NCBI GenBank assembly: GCA_948144175.1
Contig: CANXME010000320.1
Location: 326,001 to 390,000 of the forward strand
Reading direction: 5' to 3'
Length of the DNA: 64,000 nt
Origin: Closterium sp. NIES-65
Taxonomy: Eukaryota; Streptophyta; Zygnematophyceae; Desmidiales; Closteriaceae
Made by a program: the position numbers and the translations under genes. The notes under the pieces were generated by a model. That model was given only the letters and a program-made list of their open reading frames with translations, did not search any database and was not told the DNA's origin. Positions 42,124 through 52,627 of the stretch are shown here, piece after piece (the stretch's first letter is position 1; the number at the start of each line of letters is the position of its first letter).

Positions 42124-43280
42124 GTGCGCCAAATCGAAGACTTGGCGCTCGAAATTGCGACACTCACGGCGGAACGCGACTCCGCTCGTAAGCAATCCAC
42201 GGTGAATGCTCCAACGCCACCACACGCACCTGCAAATGCACCTGCAAATGCACCTGCACAATCGGAGGAGCCGATCATCATTTCATCAGGCACACCGACA
42301 GAAAACGACAGCGTGGGACAGCGCTCAGGCGCAGCCAGTGATGGCGCCGCTCAATCGATGCCTGGCATGGAGAGGAACAGGACCACGCCAAGCCCGCGGG
42401 GACCTCGCGAAGCCCGTCGGCACGTGAAGTTTGCAGCGACAAGTGGCGACCACACCATCATGGCACCAATGCCACTCAAGCCACAACGCTCGCCCTATTT
42501 CGACCCGAGCCAGCGTGGAGGTTCGACGGTTCAATCGTAGGTCTTCACGATGAACGTCTTTTTCGACGCGAACTACGTCCAGTCGGACGCAACGAAGATC
42601 CGATATGCCGTCTCGCTGCTGAGGGGCCCCGCCATGGACTGGTGGCGAGTCATCGTGACGTCGTCACACGCCTACGAGCCACCGTCGCAAGAGGAAGGGC
42701 CCACGGGTCCAGCCGTCACCTGGAGTTCATTTTACGAAACCGCCCAGTACATCACGTGGGGCGCGTGGTGCGCATGGCTTCGGGCGCACTTCGAGCCGAT
42801 CGCGGCTTCTATTTCAATGCATCAGAGACTGCGTACTTGGCAGCAGCTCGGGTCGGTTCAAGACTATACGAGCGGTTTTCTCGCATTATGCGAACAAGTC
42901 GGCTATATGCACGAAGCAGAGTGGGTGGACCATTACGTCGGAGGGCTGAAACCGGACGTCTCGCACGAAGTCATGCTACGCGGGCTCTCAAATTTCAACG
43001 AGATTCTCACGCTCGCCGAGAAAATCGTCATTTTACGCCGTCTGAGACCGGAGTCCTGATACGGACATCGCCCTCAGGGACTGATCGAGCACGCCACCGT
43101 ACATGCCGTTGCGACAAATGCAGCTGCCGCGCCATTTAAAGGGCGCTGCTTTGCTTGCAATAGGCCGGGCCATCGCAAGAGTGAGTGCCTGGAGGAGCTA
43201 AGGCGCCACGGAGCAGAGCAGGGGAGGGAGTCTCCAAGGCAAGGAAACGCCAGCAGTCAGTAGGAATCGGGCCAACTACT
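42124..43280 (+). pseudogene. GypA-1 Gag with zinc knuckle
   Basis: A coiled-coil-like start (LVRQIEDLALEIATLTAERD) leads to the retrotransposon Gag domain, with blocks AVSLLRGPAMDWW, WLRAHFEPIA and QQLGSVQDYTSGFLALCEQV, then YVGGLKPDVSHEVM. Stops at 42538-42540 (TAG) and about 43057-43059 (TGA) break one frame. The knuckle CFACNRPGHRKSEC at 43147-43188 is intact and in the same frame. Confidence 0.85.
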
Positions 43281-43319
43281 GACGAGACTGGCTGCTCGCC
43301 CAGCCTCACTAACCCTCAC

Positions 43320-43697
43320 CGAGTCACAGTACCAATTCACGCCATCGATCGGGCTCAGACGAACAAGGAGGGTACATCGACGGATTGCCCAGTACTGATC
43401 CATGGGAAAATAGAAGGAGAAGAAGTGCCCAGTTTAGTTAATACCGCGACCGTACGGAAGCTGCAGCTGGTACTTTGTTGGTGTTTACCAGAGATAGATG
43501 CATGCTTAGTTGATGGCACACCGCTGGCCATATGGGAGAAGGTGGAGAAAGTAAAAGTCCGCTGCGGGAGGAACTTCGGGTTTACACAGGAAATGCTTGC
43601 GACGACACTGGATGGGCATGACATTTTACTGGGACGTGACTGGCTGCGACAGTACAACCCGCGAATCGACTCGACGACGGGTAGTTGCACTGTGTGA
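43320..43697 (+). pseudogene. GypA-1 retropepsin-like protease remnant
   Basis: The block VLIHGKIEGEEVPSLVNTAT stands where gypsy proteases have xxDTGAT, so the catalytic aspartate is lost. The flap-side end HDILLGRDWLRQYNPRID is well kept and matches GypA-2 at 51390-51430. The frame ends TGA at 43695-43697. Confidence 0.75.
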
Positions 43698-43955
43698 AGT
43701 AGCGGTAACTGGGTGAACTGCCTCGCTGGCAGTTGCCTGAGTCTTCAACGGTCCACGTCAACGCCATCACAATGAAACGAGCTATCGCCGATGGAGCTGA
43801 CGTATACGCAGTGGACATTGCAGTGGTAGAGGAAGCAGAGCAGCCGAGCGATTTCAAGAAACTGCTGGCAGCGGTACCGTCTGAACTACAACTGGGGATT
43901 TTTCCTGACGACTTACCGGAGGGACTGCCACCTCAGCAAGCACACGACCACCAAA

Positions 43956-44332
43956 TGTCAGAATCCCAACCACTAGACCATTGGGATAAAAGGGCTTGTT
44001 TCAGTAGCGGGTCCGTGCGCCCATAACCCCCCCAGGCGAACGCGCCTGTAACCCTCTCCAGGATCAATCGGGCATCCACAGTGCAGATCTACTGACACCC
44101 CCCCACACTGGGAGGCCCACGACTAAGCACAGCGGCAACGGTCTGCATATGCATACACCGGGAATCGAACCCGAGACCGCTCTGATACCATGTCAGAATC
44201 CCAACCACTAGACCATTGGGATAAAAGGGCTTGTTTCAGTAGCGGGTCAGTGCGCCCATAACCCCCCCAGGCGAACGCGTCTGTAACCCTCTCCAGGATC
44301 AATCGGGCATCCACAGTGCAGATCTACTGACA
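43956..44332 (-). mobile_element. TRIM-2, second copy of the miniature LTR retroelement
   Basis: LTRs 43956-44097 and 44191-44332 (142 bp each, two differences) with a 93-bp interior, and CCAAA duplicated at 43951-43955 and 44333-44337. Same orientation and structure as TRIM-1, with a CCCCCCC (minus: G-run) tract at one interior end and TGGTATCAGAGCGG (minus) at the other. Confidence 0.95.
44154..44222 (-). promoter_or_regulatory. tRNA-like internal Pol III promoter candidate of TRIM-2
   Basis: Same A-box, anticodon-arm and B-box as TRIM-1. Here the T-arm is fully paired: TCGGG and CCCGG around the seven-base loop TTCGATT. Confidence 0.6.
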
Positions 44333-44637
44333 CCAAATAGAGTTAGATCCGGGGGCACAGCGAATAGTACAGCGACAGTTCAGGCTGACACAGCCCGAGC
44401 TCGCCGAATTGAGGACGCAGTTAGATTACCTGTAAGAGAAGAAATTCATCCGACAGAGTTCGTCACCGTTCGCCGCACCGATAATGTTCACACCGAAAAA
44501 AGCTGGAGGGTTTTGCATGTGCATCGATTACAGAGCACCGAACAGGTAACAGTCAAGTTGCGATACCCCATTCCCCGCACCGACAAATTGATAGATCAAC
44601 TGTGAACAGCACGGGTCTTTTCAAAAATAGATTTAGG

Positions 44638-45947
44638 GCAGACTCACCCCCGACGGCCAGAGGACTGGTAGGAGGAGCAGCCATGAGACAAGTGGTGTAG
44701 TCAAGGCGGCGAGTAGTGGCGAACTCAGTGACGGCGGCAGTAAGGGCGGAGACAGAGGACAGAGAGCCACGAGGGTCCGTTACAAGAGAGGTGAGAACAC
44801 GAGATAGAACAGGTCGGTACGTGCGGTAGTAGTCAGTGACAGGAGTAGAGAGGGAAGCAGTGAAGGCTGACGCAGGGGGAGAAGGAAGCACAGACGAAGA
44901 CGAACGAGGCGGACTAGGACGGAACAGGATAGTACGAAGGTCAGTGAGAGGGACAGGGGACGAAGGACGAGCACGTGGAGAACGAGAAGTCCAAGCGTGA
45001 GAAAGAGGAGGGGACAACGGAGGTTGAGAACGGGGGAAAACAGCAAGGGAGGAGTCAGGAGGAGGAAACGTGGGACCGTAGACAGGGGAAGAGGGAGTGT
45101 GGAGACCGAGGGCTCGAAGGCCGGAGACAGGAGGCGGAGGTGGCTGCTGCTGCTGCTGCTGCTTCTGCTGCGGCGACTGCTGATGCTGCTCCCACTGCTC
45201 CTGCTCCGGCGGCTGCGGCTCCTCCAGCTGCGGCTGCTGCTCCTCCAACTGCTCCCGCAGCTGCGGCTGCTGCGCCTGCTGCTGTAGCTCCAGCTGCTGC
45301 CGCTCCAACTCTCGCCCCTCCCGCTCCAACTCCGGCTGCTCCTCACGTGCAAGGCGAAGACGCGCATGGTGCCTGGTCGGGTAGGGGTGGGGGGGAGGAG
45401 TAGTGTCCGGGGAGGCAGTAGCCCCAGGACCGCTCTCCAAAGCACCAGTCGCACCACCCCCAGAGCCAGCACCACCAGCAGCAATGTGGCCAGTCCCAGA
45501 CTCTCCAGGTCCCGTAGAGGGCGCACCCGCACCCCCAGTCCAAGCACCCCCAGGGCCAGCTCTCCGAAGACTAGAACCCCCCGTAGACACAGGCTCAGCT
45601 CCAACTCTTGCACTCCCAGCACCAGGGCCTCGTGCAAGCATAGTCTCAGCTCCAACTCCAACACCTCCAGAGGTAGCACCCCCAGGGTCCTCGAGACGAG
45701 CACATGCTCCCGCAGGGTCTGCAGTAGGCTGTGAGGAGGACTGTGGGAATGGGACGTCACCTGAGGGGCTACCAAGGGGTGGGGGGGTTAGCGTGTGACA
45801 CACCTGACGGGGCTGGACCAGGGGGGGGTGGGGGGGTGTACCGGAGGGGCAAGAGGGGGAGCAGGAGTCAGGATGAGAGGGGGGGGAGGAACCGAAAGAT
45901 CTCGACAGGGGTACCGGATCTTTTAGGGGGCTGACTCGACAAAACAA
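44638..45947 (-). pseudogene. CopD-1 linker between integrase and RT
   Basis: One open frame that reads SGGGATG-like glycine/alanine repeats, an acidic/glutamine-rich coiled-coil-like stretch (LEREGRELERQQLELQQQAQ), a glutamine run and a proline/serine-rich part ending in TTRRLDYTTCLMA. The last block matches the CopA stretch CRLDYAASLVAESE that lies before RT, so homology is clear although the linker differs. No RT follows. Confidence 0.75.
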
Positions 45948-45968
45948 ACGTCGCGGGAGTCAAAGAGC

Positions 45969-45987
45969 CGGGGGGGGGGGGGGGGGG
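45969..45987. repeat. G homopolymer run
   Basis: About 19-20 consecutive G, a likely source of frameshift in CopD-1. Confidence 0.9.
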
Positions 45988-46059
45988 GTGGTAAAAGGTG
46001 AAGTCAGAGGAGTTCTCGGGGAAACCAAGGAAGACACAGGGAAGGGCGTGAGGGGAGGG

Positions 46060-46719
46060 CTAGTCCGCGGAGGTGTCGCAAACAAGCGCCAAGCAGCCCC
46101 AAACACGAAAACGCGATGCAACACCAGGGGACCCGGTCCAAAGACTGGTCAGTGAAGCCTCTTGCCGAGAGACACGTGGCCAGAGGTTCAGCTGGTGAGC
46201 GGCGTACCGAACTGCGTAGGGCCATAGAAAATGGGGCGCGCGGGTGTGGATCATGGAGGTGCGAGCAATCTCCATGACCAAGCCTATGCGGAGTTCAGCA
46301 ACCCCATTCTGCTGTGGGGACTCTGGAAGCATCCAAGTCCGACGGATGCCCTGTTCGCGACAGAATCCAGCGAGAATGCCGGAGCGAAACTCACCCCCGC
46401 GGTCGGAGTGAAGACAGCTGACACGATGAACACAAGTGTCCGGAGTGGTAAGTAACCACCGGATCAGCGTAGAAGTCACCTCAAACTTCTTTGCCAGGGG
46501 GGACATTCTGGTGTAGCGAGAGTAGTCGTCAACGACCACCAGAAAGAAACTCTCTCGCTTAGGGCCAGGGCGAGGAGCGGGGCCCCAGACGTCCAAGTGG
46601 AGAGCCTCGAAGGGCTCGGTGGCCGGACAAAGGGAGGAGGAGAAAGGGGTGGCGCAGCCGGCCCTCAACGCAGGGACCGCAAGATGGTGCAAGCGAAGGC
46701 GGCCGCGACGGCAAAGCAC
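46060..46719 (-). pseudogene. CopD-1 integrase core
   Basis: LHLDVWGPAPRP and FFLVVVDDYSRYTRM mark the first catalytic aspartate region, CLHSDRGGEFRS the second and PQQNGVAELRIGLVMEIA the glutamate. Compared with CopA the residue after AE is L instead of R. PHFLWPYAVRYAAHQLN and FRVWGCLALV complete the domain. The zinc-binding N-terminus lies upstream in a broken frame (46559-47065). Confidence 0.88.
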
Positions 46720-47010
46720 GCGGGAGGCCTAAGACAAGACGTTGACTAGACATAGTGCGTAGGCGAGGAATGGACGGGCCATGCGGTGGTGCCACAGAAC
46801 GGTGGGGTGAGCAAGCGACCGGCAAGAAGACGCAGCAACTGGACCAGACACGGGAACCTGACCAGACACAGCTACCTAGTGAGACGCGGCAACTTGGTGA
46901 GACGCGGGAACCTGACGGGGGGCAGTGACAGGTGTCGGGGGCAGCAGCTCCTACCGCTACTGCTGCTGTTGCTGCCGCTACTATTGCTGCCGCTGCTGCT
47001 GCCGCTGCTG

Positions 47011-47403
47011 CTACTGCTGCTTCTGCTGGTGCTGCTGCCCCCGGGGGCCAGTGTGAAGGGTGCAAAGACTAGAGCCCGTCTCAATGGTAAAGTTGGCCAG
47101 AGGCGCGTACGTGTCACCGTCTACACAGACTGCAGTCTCCCTAGAAGGCTCAATCCAAACACCCACGTGACTACTCACGAGCGGCCTCACACCCTCCAAG
47201 TTTTTGGAGAACGAGGGGATGTGGAAGCCCGTCAGGAAACCCGAGGGAATAGCTGGGCACGGAAGCGTAGTAGTGTAGCGAGTAGTGACTGGTCCCGAAG
47301 TGGGATCAGTCAGTGCTACAGAGACCGGCGCAGGAAGCGGAGTAAGTGTCGTGTGGTCGCGGAAGAAACAGTGCGAAGCTCCGGAGTCCAGAGTGAAAGA
47401 CAA
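47011..47403 (-). pseudogene. CopD-1 protease
   Basis: FTLDSGASHCFFRDHTTLTPL has an intact DSG active site. IPSFSKNL and GSSLCTLHTG match the end of the CopA protease region. The open frame continues into a glutamine/glycine-rich tail that is out of register with the integrase. Confidence 0.85.
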
Positions 47404-47811
47404 CGAAGTGTCTTCCGGAGCAGCTCCTAGACTAGTGTCTACACAAGTTCATACGCTAGCAACAGGCACCTCAGCAACACTAGCACCTAAGCTAACAACA
47501 CTCAAGTCAACAGAGTCAAAAGCACTAGAGTCAACAACAACATACACAACATGAGGAGTTCCTTAGAGATCAAGCAACTGAGAAGCCGCCATGCCCCACA
47601 GAGCGGGGCCGCACGTCTGAACAAGGGGAAGCCAGTCAGGGGCAGGGCCGCCAACGCCGTAGGCCGCACAAAGTGTGTCAGTGAGCTGAGCAGAGCATTG
47701 ACCCGGTGGATGGGTGCGGCCACAGGAAGGGCCTCGGCGAGCACCTGTCCGAACGAGATAGGTGTAGGGAGGGTGGCTGGCACCACGCGATGGCTGACGC
47801 GGTCCTGACCC

Positions 47812-47878
47812 CTACCCCGGAGTCTGCTGCTGCCACTGCTGCTGCCACTGCTGCTGCTGTGGCTGCTGCGAGAGGAGT

Positions 47879-47928
<50 letters not shown>

Positions 47929-48946
47929 AGTCAGGTACCAAGCCAACACTCCAGCACCTGCAGCTAGTGAACCAGCAGATGCCTGACGAGCCCGAGCGTC
48001 ACCTCCACCAGCTGCAGTAGGGGAGTCACTAGCCACTGCATGAGTGGCTCCTCCAACCTCTGTACTCCCACGACCACAGCTCGCCACGCCACCTCCGCCG
48101 CCTCTGCCCGCACCCTGACCGCCCCTCCTACCACTCCTACCCCTAGACCGCGAAGAAGTCGTAACAGCAACTGCGGTCACAGCAGTAGTGGAAGTGGCAA
48201 GGGAGGCAGTAAAGGTGGGCAGCTGAGGGAGAGTGCACCCATGAAACATTGGAGGGGGCACAGCACCAGAAGGAGGCTACCGATCGAAGGTTACTTTCGA
48301 CGTCCTTGAGGGCAGACTCAAGGACCTCGATAGTGAGCTCACTTCGGTGCTTCAGAAGAAGCGCGTCATGAACCGAGGCAAGGCAGCCAGGGAGGCTAGT
48401 GGTGATGAAATAGATAGTAATCTCCATAGGGGGAGGGAGCAGTGCAAGCTGTGCATCAGTGCAGGCAGCGCGGTAGCTAGAATCGAGCGAGCGCAGGTGA
48501 GCGATCAAGCCAGCAGAGCGCTCAAACAAGGCGAGGTCAGGAAACAGGAACCGGAGGAACAGACGACCAAGAGAGACAGTGGTAGGAGTAGCAAAGCGGG
48601 TCTTGATCACAGTTAGGAACTCACTAGCCGTGCGAACTTGAGTAAAGTGGGCCTCCTCAGACTCAAGGAGGAGGCTGTTGAGGGCGATGCAGGCTGCAAC
48701 GTCACACGACTTCCACGCTGTCAGGTCAGCACGCTGGTAGGCATAACGGTCTCTGTCTGCACTGCTTGGGTCAGTGCCTAAGGGTGCAGGGTCGTCGGGC
48801 TTTGAAAGGTCGTTGGAAGCGTGCGCCCATAGAAACTCATCTGCCTGAACCTGACTCTCTAAAATGCGGCGCGCACGCAGGAGCCAGACCGAGAACTCGA
48901 GCGGCCTACCCTCGGCGTCAAAGCGCAGGACCCTAGGGGTCGCCAT
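47812..48946 (-). pseudogene. CopD-1 Gag
   Basis: Starts at ATG 48946 (MATPRVLRFDAEGRPLEF), the same start motif as CopA Gag. Conserved blocks: ACIALNSLLLESEEAHFTQV, LGRLFLRFLFPDLALF, MEITIYFITTSLPG and ELTIEVLESALKDVE. A frameshift near 48250 moves the sequence to a second frame with a serine/arginine/glycine-rich part and a glutamine run of 17 near 47880-47935. The zinc-knuckle-like region is not recognisable. Confidence 0.85.
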
Positions 48947-49009
48947 AGTGGAAGCAAAGAGGTGGGAACTGCTGCTGGCGAAACCATGAACGCCTAAAGG
49001 GCCTGCATA

Positions 49010-49600
49010 GGGCGTGACAGGCAGTGCGTGAGGCTCAGGGCACGGCAGAATGGCAGGGTAGGGCGCGACATGGCAGGATGGGCAGCGCGGCGCTAAGGGA
49101 CAGGACGGGCGCAGGGCAGAACGAGACACGCGCGGGAGGCAGGACGGGACGCCCGCGGTGCGACACCACACGACAGGCAGGACGAGACGTGCGCGGCTCG
49201 GCGCTGCGCGGCAGGCAGGACGGGACGGGCGCAGCGTGGCACTACGGGACGAGCAGGCAGGGCGCACGTGACAGGGCAGACAGGACGGGCGTGACGGGCT
49301 AGGCGGGACAGGCGCGACGGGCTAGACGGTACGGGCACGACGAGCTAGACGGGACGGGATAGATGCGACGCGACGGACAGGACAGACGCAACGCAACGCG
49401 ACGGACGGGACGGACGCGACGCGACGGACAGGGGCGACGCGACGGACAGGACAGACGGGACGGGGGCGACGCGGCGGACAGGCGCAACGCGACGGACGGG
49501 ACGGGCAGGGGAGGGGGGGGGGGGGGGGGGGGGAGGGGGGGAGAACGCGACGCGATGGGAAAAGCGGGCGTGACGCGACCAGCAGGAGTAGCAGACGCTA
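49010..49600. repeat. GC-rich leader repeats of CopD-1
   Basis: Short units of about 10 bp (GGGACGGACGC, GCGACGGACA, GGCAGGACGG) repeat over nearly 600 bp, with a G-run of about 22 at 49511-49532. Position matches the CopA leaders but the unit sequence differs. Confidence 0.75.
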
Positions 49601-49660
49601 GGGAACGGTACGAGTGTAACTAACACTAGGGTACGGGACAGGACGTGTGCGGGAGGAACG

Positions 49661-49676
49661 GGATCCTACAAGATCC
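49661..49676 (-). other. Hairpin near the CopD-1 primer-binding site region
   Basis: GGATC, loop CTACAA, GATCC. Position corresponds to the CopA post-primer-site hairpins with unrelated stem bases. Confidence 0.4.
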
Positions 49677-49691
49677 GAACCTAGGTGATAC

Positions 49692-49800
49692 TATTTCAAG
49701 AATTGAATATTCATTTGACTAATATTGGTTGAGGTACATAAACCTAACCTAACTGTTGTTACCCATATGACACACATAACTAAGACTATATCATTTGATA
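49692..49800 (-). repeat. Possible decayed CopD-1 5' LTR
   Basis: AT-rich block whose minus strand ends CAATTCTTGAAA and is followed by TAGTATCACC, resembling the CopA LTR end and primer-binding site. No second copy is present, so the limits are guesses. Confidence 0.35.
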
Positions 49801-50269
49801 GCTTGCGCCTTCATCAAAAGTCAGAAAAATCGCTAACCACCCCCTGCCCGTCCGACGAAGCCTAAGCAACATGCAGCGGGCATAGTTTGACCCGTTCATG
49901 CAAGACTTCCGGGCGATGCAGGCCAACTTGCCGACCATGCCTGTCGAGATGGAGCACCGAAGGAAGGAAAACGCCGAACTACACCAAGCGCGAGGTGAAG
50001 AGCGCCAAGAGTCGCCCACTGTTGAGGATGCAAGTAGCAGCTCCACGCCAGACGAGCGGGTCTGAGCAAGCTTGAAGGCTCCATGGATGCGGACGATGCG
50101 ACGCAAGCACAATAGCAACAGTCACTGCAATAGTCGCGTGCAGTATCGACACGTGCAGCAGCGATAGCACCGGCAACAACAACACCAGCGGCAACAGTTA
50201 CAGCAGCAATATCAGCTTCAACAACAGTCAAGATTAAGCCGACAAACCCGCCCCTGTTCAACCTGAGTG

Positions 50270-51004
50270 ACAAGTTTGTCACAGTTTCTGCATGGTTGTT
50301 AAGTTTGGAGTTGTTTTATAAAGCTGCTATGATTAAGGACGACGCCACCCACATTAATTTCGCAGTATCATTGTTGAGAGGACTTGCGCTGGACTGGTGA
50401 TGACAAAAGTTGCAAGACGAGGGGACTTCGGTAGGAATAGCACGGTTGAACGACGGGGCTTCGACACCTGTCATGCAACGAGCAGCTTCAATTTTCGGTA
50501 CGGCCACGATAGCACATGGAAGGCATGGGGCGCCGCCTTGCGAACCAGATTCGAGCACATATCCGCCTCGGATTCTACCCGCATGAAGCTGCATGCCTGG
50601 AAGCAGTAGATTCGGTCCAAGACTACACTAGCACCTTCTGCAACTTGGCGGACCAAGTGGGCAACATGAGCGACGCGGAGCGGTTGGATAACTACATGGT
50701 GGGCCTGAAATACGGGATACAACACGAGGTCAGACGAATGCAGCCACGCACCTTTAACGACGCCGTCCGGGAAGCTGAGTCAACGGATGCACTTATGCAG
50801 TGGGCGAGATCGAGCTCCCGGGAGGGACCTCGATTTCGTGGATCGACCCAGCAGCCCACGATCAACTGCGTGGATGCGCCTAGCCGAGCCATTGGGCCGT
50901 GCTTCGCATGCAACCAGCTTGGCCACCTGAGAAAAGACGGCCCGAAGCTAAAGCAGGGGAAGAAGAACAACGGAGAAGAGTCAGAAAAAGATGCGAATCA
51001 GTAG
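50270..51004 (+). pseudogene. GypA-2 Gag
   Basis: FAVSLLRGLALDW (about 50356-50397) corresponds to AVSLLRGPAMDWW of GypA-1. DSVQDYTSTFCNLADQVGNM, DNYMVGLKYGIQHEV and a knuckle reading CFACNQLGHLRKDGP (last cysteine replaced by glycine) follow. Several stops and frameshifts before 50510. Confidence 0.8.
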
Positions 51005-51157
51005 CAGACGGGGGCCCCACTGACAAGACACTGTCGCCCAACAATCACCATCCACACCGAGTCGTGGTAGTGATCAGAGCTATCAGCCGCAATCGGACGA
51101 ATAACGTGGGTGAACAAATGCACTACCCTATGGTGGTGGTAGGGAGGGTTAACGGTC

Positions 51158-51463
51158 ATTAAAAAAAAAATGTTCGTTGACGGTAGGGCGAGCAACAGTT
51201 TCGTCAACCTGGCAACGGCATAAAAAATTGGGGTGAAGCTGAACATGCGTCTGCCAGAGATTGATGCAAGGTCGTGGATGGGACACCTCGGCCATTCGAG
51301 ATGAAGCGCGAAGAGTTCGGATAAAGTGCGGTGACAATTTCAGGGTTCGGCATGAAGATGGTGGCGACAACTTTGGACGGCTGCGATGTGCTGCAGGGGC
51401 GAGACTGGCTGTAGCGATACAATTCGACGATTGACTGGACGATAGGAGTGTGCACCGTGCGAG
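51158..51463 (+). pseudogene. GypA-2 protease remnant
   Basis: FVDGRASNSFVNLATA and MRLPEIDAR match GypA-1 around 43425-43510. LQGRDWL near 51400 matches LLGRDWL. The frame is broken many times, and A-run 51160-51169 is one likely slip site. Confidence 0.7.
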
Positions 51464-51588
51464 TGTCACAACATAGCTTATGCATTTTGTGTAGGCTATA
51501 GTGGGGTAGCCCATAAGGGGTACAACCCAATTAGGGTTAGTACTTCTACCCAACTCTTTCATAGTTCATTCATTCTCGTTTCTTCTCA
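51464..51588 (+). repeat. CopA-3 5' LTR
   Basis: 125 bp, TGTCACAACATAGC to TTTCTTCTCA, sharing TGTGTAGGCTATAGTGGGG and TACAACCCAATTAGGG with CopA-2. The following TCGTATCGAGCAGG is a decayed primer-binding site. Confidence 0.9.
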
Positions 51589-51601
51589 TCGTATCGAGCA
51601 G

Positions 51602-51617
51602 GTTCCCTAGTGGGAAC
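51602..51617 (+). other. Hairpin after the CopA-3 primer-binding site
   Basis: GTTCCC, loop TAGT, GGGAAC. Confidence 0.55.
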
Positions 51618-51669
51618 GCTACCTAGGGCCCACCACGATATATTTTTTTTCCTGCCCGGGGCGCGCTTC

Positions 51670-52560
51670 GCCCTAGACCGAGTCGTGCGCGCCCCACGTG
51701 CCCTCCCTACCGTCGCGCCGCCCTTAGCGGCCCCTCTCACGGCCCCTTGAGCCGCTCTTACGGCCCCGTGCATCCCCCTTACGGCCCCGCGCACCGCCCT
51801 TTACGGCCCCGCGCACCGCCCGTCGACCCCTCGCGTCGCCAGTCGACCCCGCGCGCCGCCCTAGCGGCCCCTTGCGCCGCCCGTCGGCTCCGCGCGCCGC
51901 CCTTGCGGCCCTTCGACCCGCCCGTCGGCCCACCGTGCGCCGCCCTTGTGGCCCCTTGCACCGCCCTTGCGGCCCCTTGCACCGCCCTAGCGGCCCCGCC
52001 GCCTACTCCTGCGGCCCCGGCGCCGCCCTAGCGGCCCCGCCGCCTACTCCTGCGGCCCCAGCGCCGCCCTTCCCGGCCCCGACGCCACCTCGACTGGCCC
52101 CGTCGCCTACACCTGCGGCCACGGCGCCGCCCTTCCCGGCCCCAACGCCGCCTCACCTGGCCCCGCCGCCCTTCGCGGCCCCTCGAGCCGCCTACCGCGG
52201 CCTCCTCACGACCCCTCCGCCGCCCTTCGTGGCCCCTCGAGCCGCCGTCCGCGGCCTCCTCACGGCCCCTCTGCCGCCCTTCGCGGCCCCTAGCGGCTAG
52301 CCGTCATCGCCCCTAAGGCAGGAGCTGCCGCCGTCGAGCCGCCCAGCAGCCCAGCCGCCGAGCCTCCCAGCAGCCGAGCAGCCGAGCCGCCGAGCCGCCC
52401 AGCAGCCGAGCCGCCGAGCCGCCCAGTAGCCGAGCAGCCGAGCCGCCGAGCCGCCCAGCAGCCGAGCCGCTGAGCCGCCCAGCAGTCGAGCAGCCAAGCC
52501 GCCGAGCCGCCGAGCCGACCTGCAGCCGAGCCGCCCGCACCGCCGAGCCGCCTTGTTTGG
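51670..52560. repeat. GC-rich leader array of CopA-3
   Basis: Units such as CCGCCCTTGCGGCCCC up to about 52310, then GAGCCGCCGAGCCGCCCAGC units to about 52550. No gene. Confidence 0.8.
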
Positions 52561-52627
52561 TAAGAGCAGCGCTTCTGACACTGCACTGCCCTTACCCTAC
52601 TGTTCGCACTGCTAGTCTCCTGCTGTC

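Larger units (their letters stand above)
41888..44637 (+). mobile_element. GypA-1, truncated Ty3/gypsy retrotransposon
   Basis: Primer-binding site, Gag, CCHC knuckle, retropepsin remnant and the N-terminal third of a Ty3-type RT are present in that order. It stops abruptly after the RT motif FSKIDLG at 44637, where CopD-1 sequence begins. TRIM-2 is inserted at the protease/RT junction. Confidence 0.85.
43890..44637 (+). pseudogene. GypA-1 reverse transcriptase N-terminus, split by TRIM-2
   Basis: LPEGLPPQQAHDHQ is at 43908-43955. After TRIM-2 it continues as IELDPGAQRIVQRQFRLTQ, then IRQSSSPFAAPIMF and MCIDYRAPNR, typical Ty3/gypsy RT motifs, with in-frame stops near 44434, 44547 and later. 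It is cut after FSKIDLG at about 44637, before the catalytic YxDD. Confidence 0.85.
44638..49800 (-). mobile_element. CopD-1, copia element related to CopA, truncated in its 3' half
   Basis: On the minus strand: possible LTR remnant (about 49800-49692), hairpin, GC-rich leader, Gag, protease, integrase and a proline/glutamine-rich linker. It ends at 44638 just before RT, in the block GGES that in CopA precedes RT by about 60 residues. It lies between GypA-1 and GypA-2. Confidence 0.8.
49850..51463 (+). mobile_element. GypA-2, decayed Ty3/gypsy fragment
   Basis: A Gag region, knuckle and protease remnant of the same family as GypA-1 (shared blocks below). No LTR, RT or integrase. It is cut at 51463 by the CopA-3 LTR and at its left by CopD-1. 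Confidence 0.8.
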
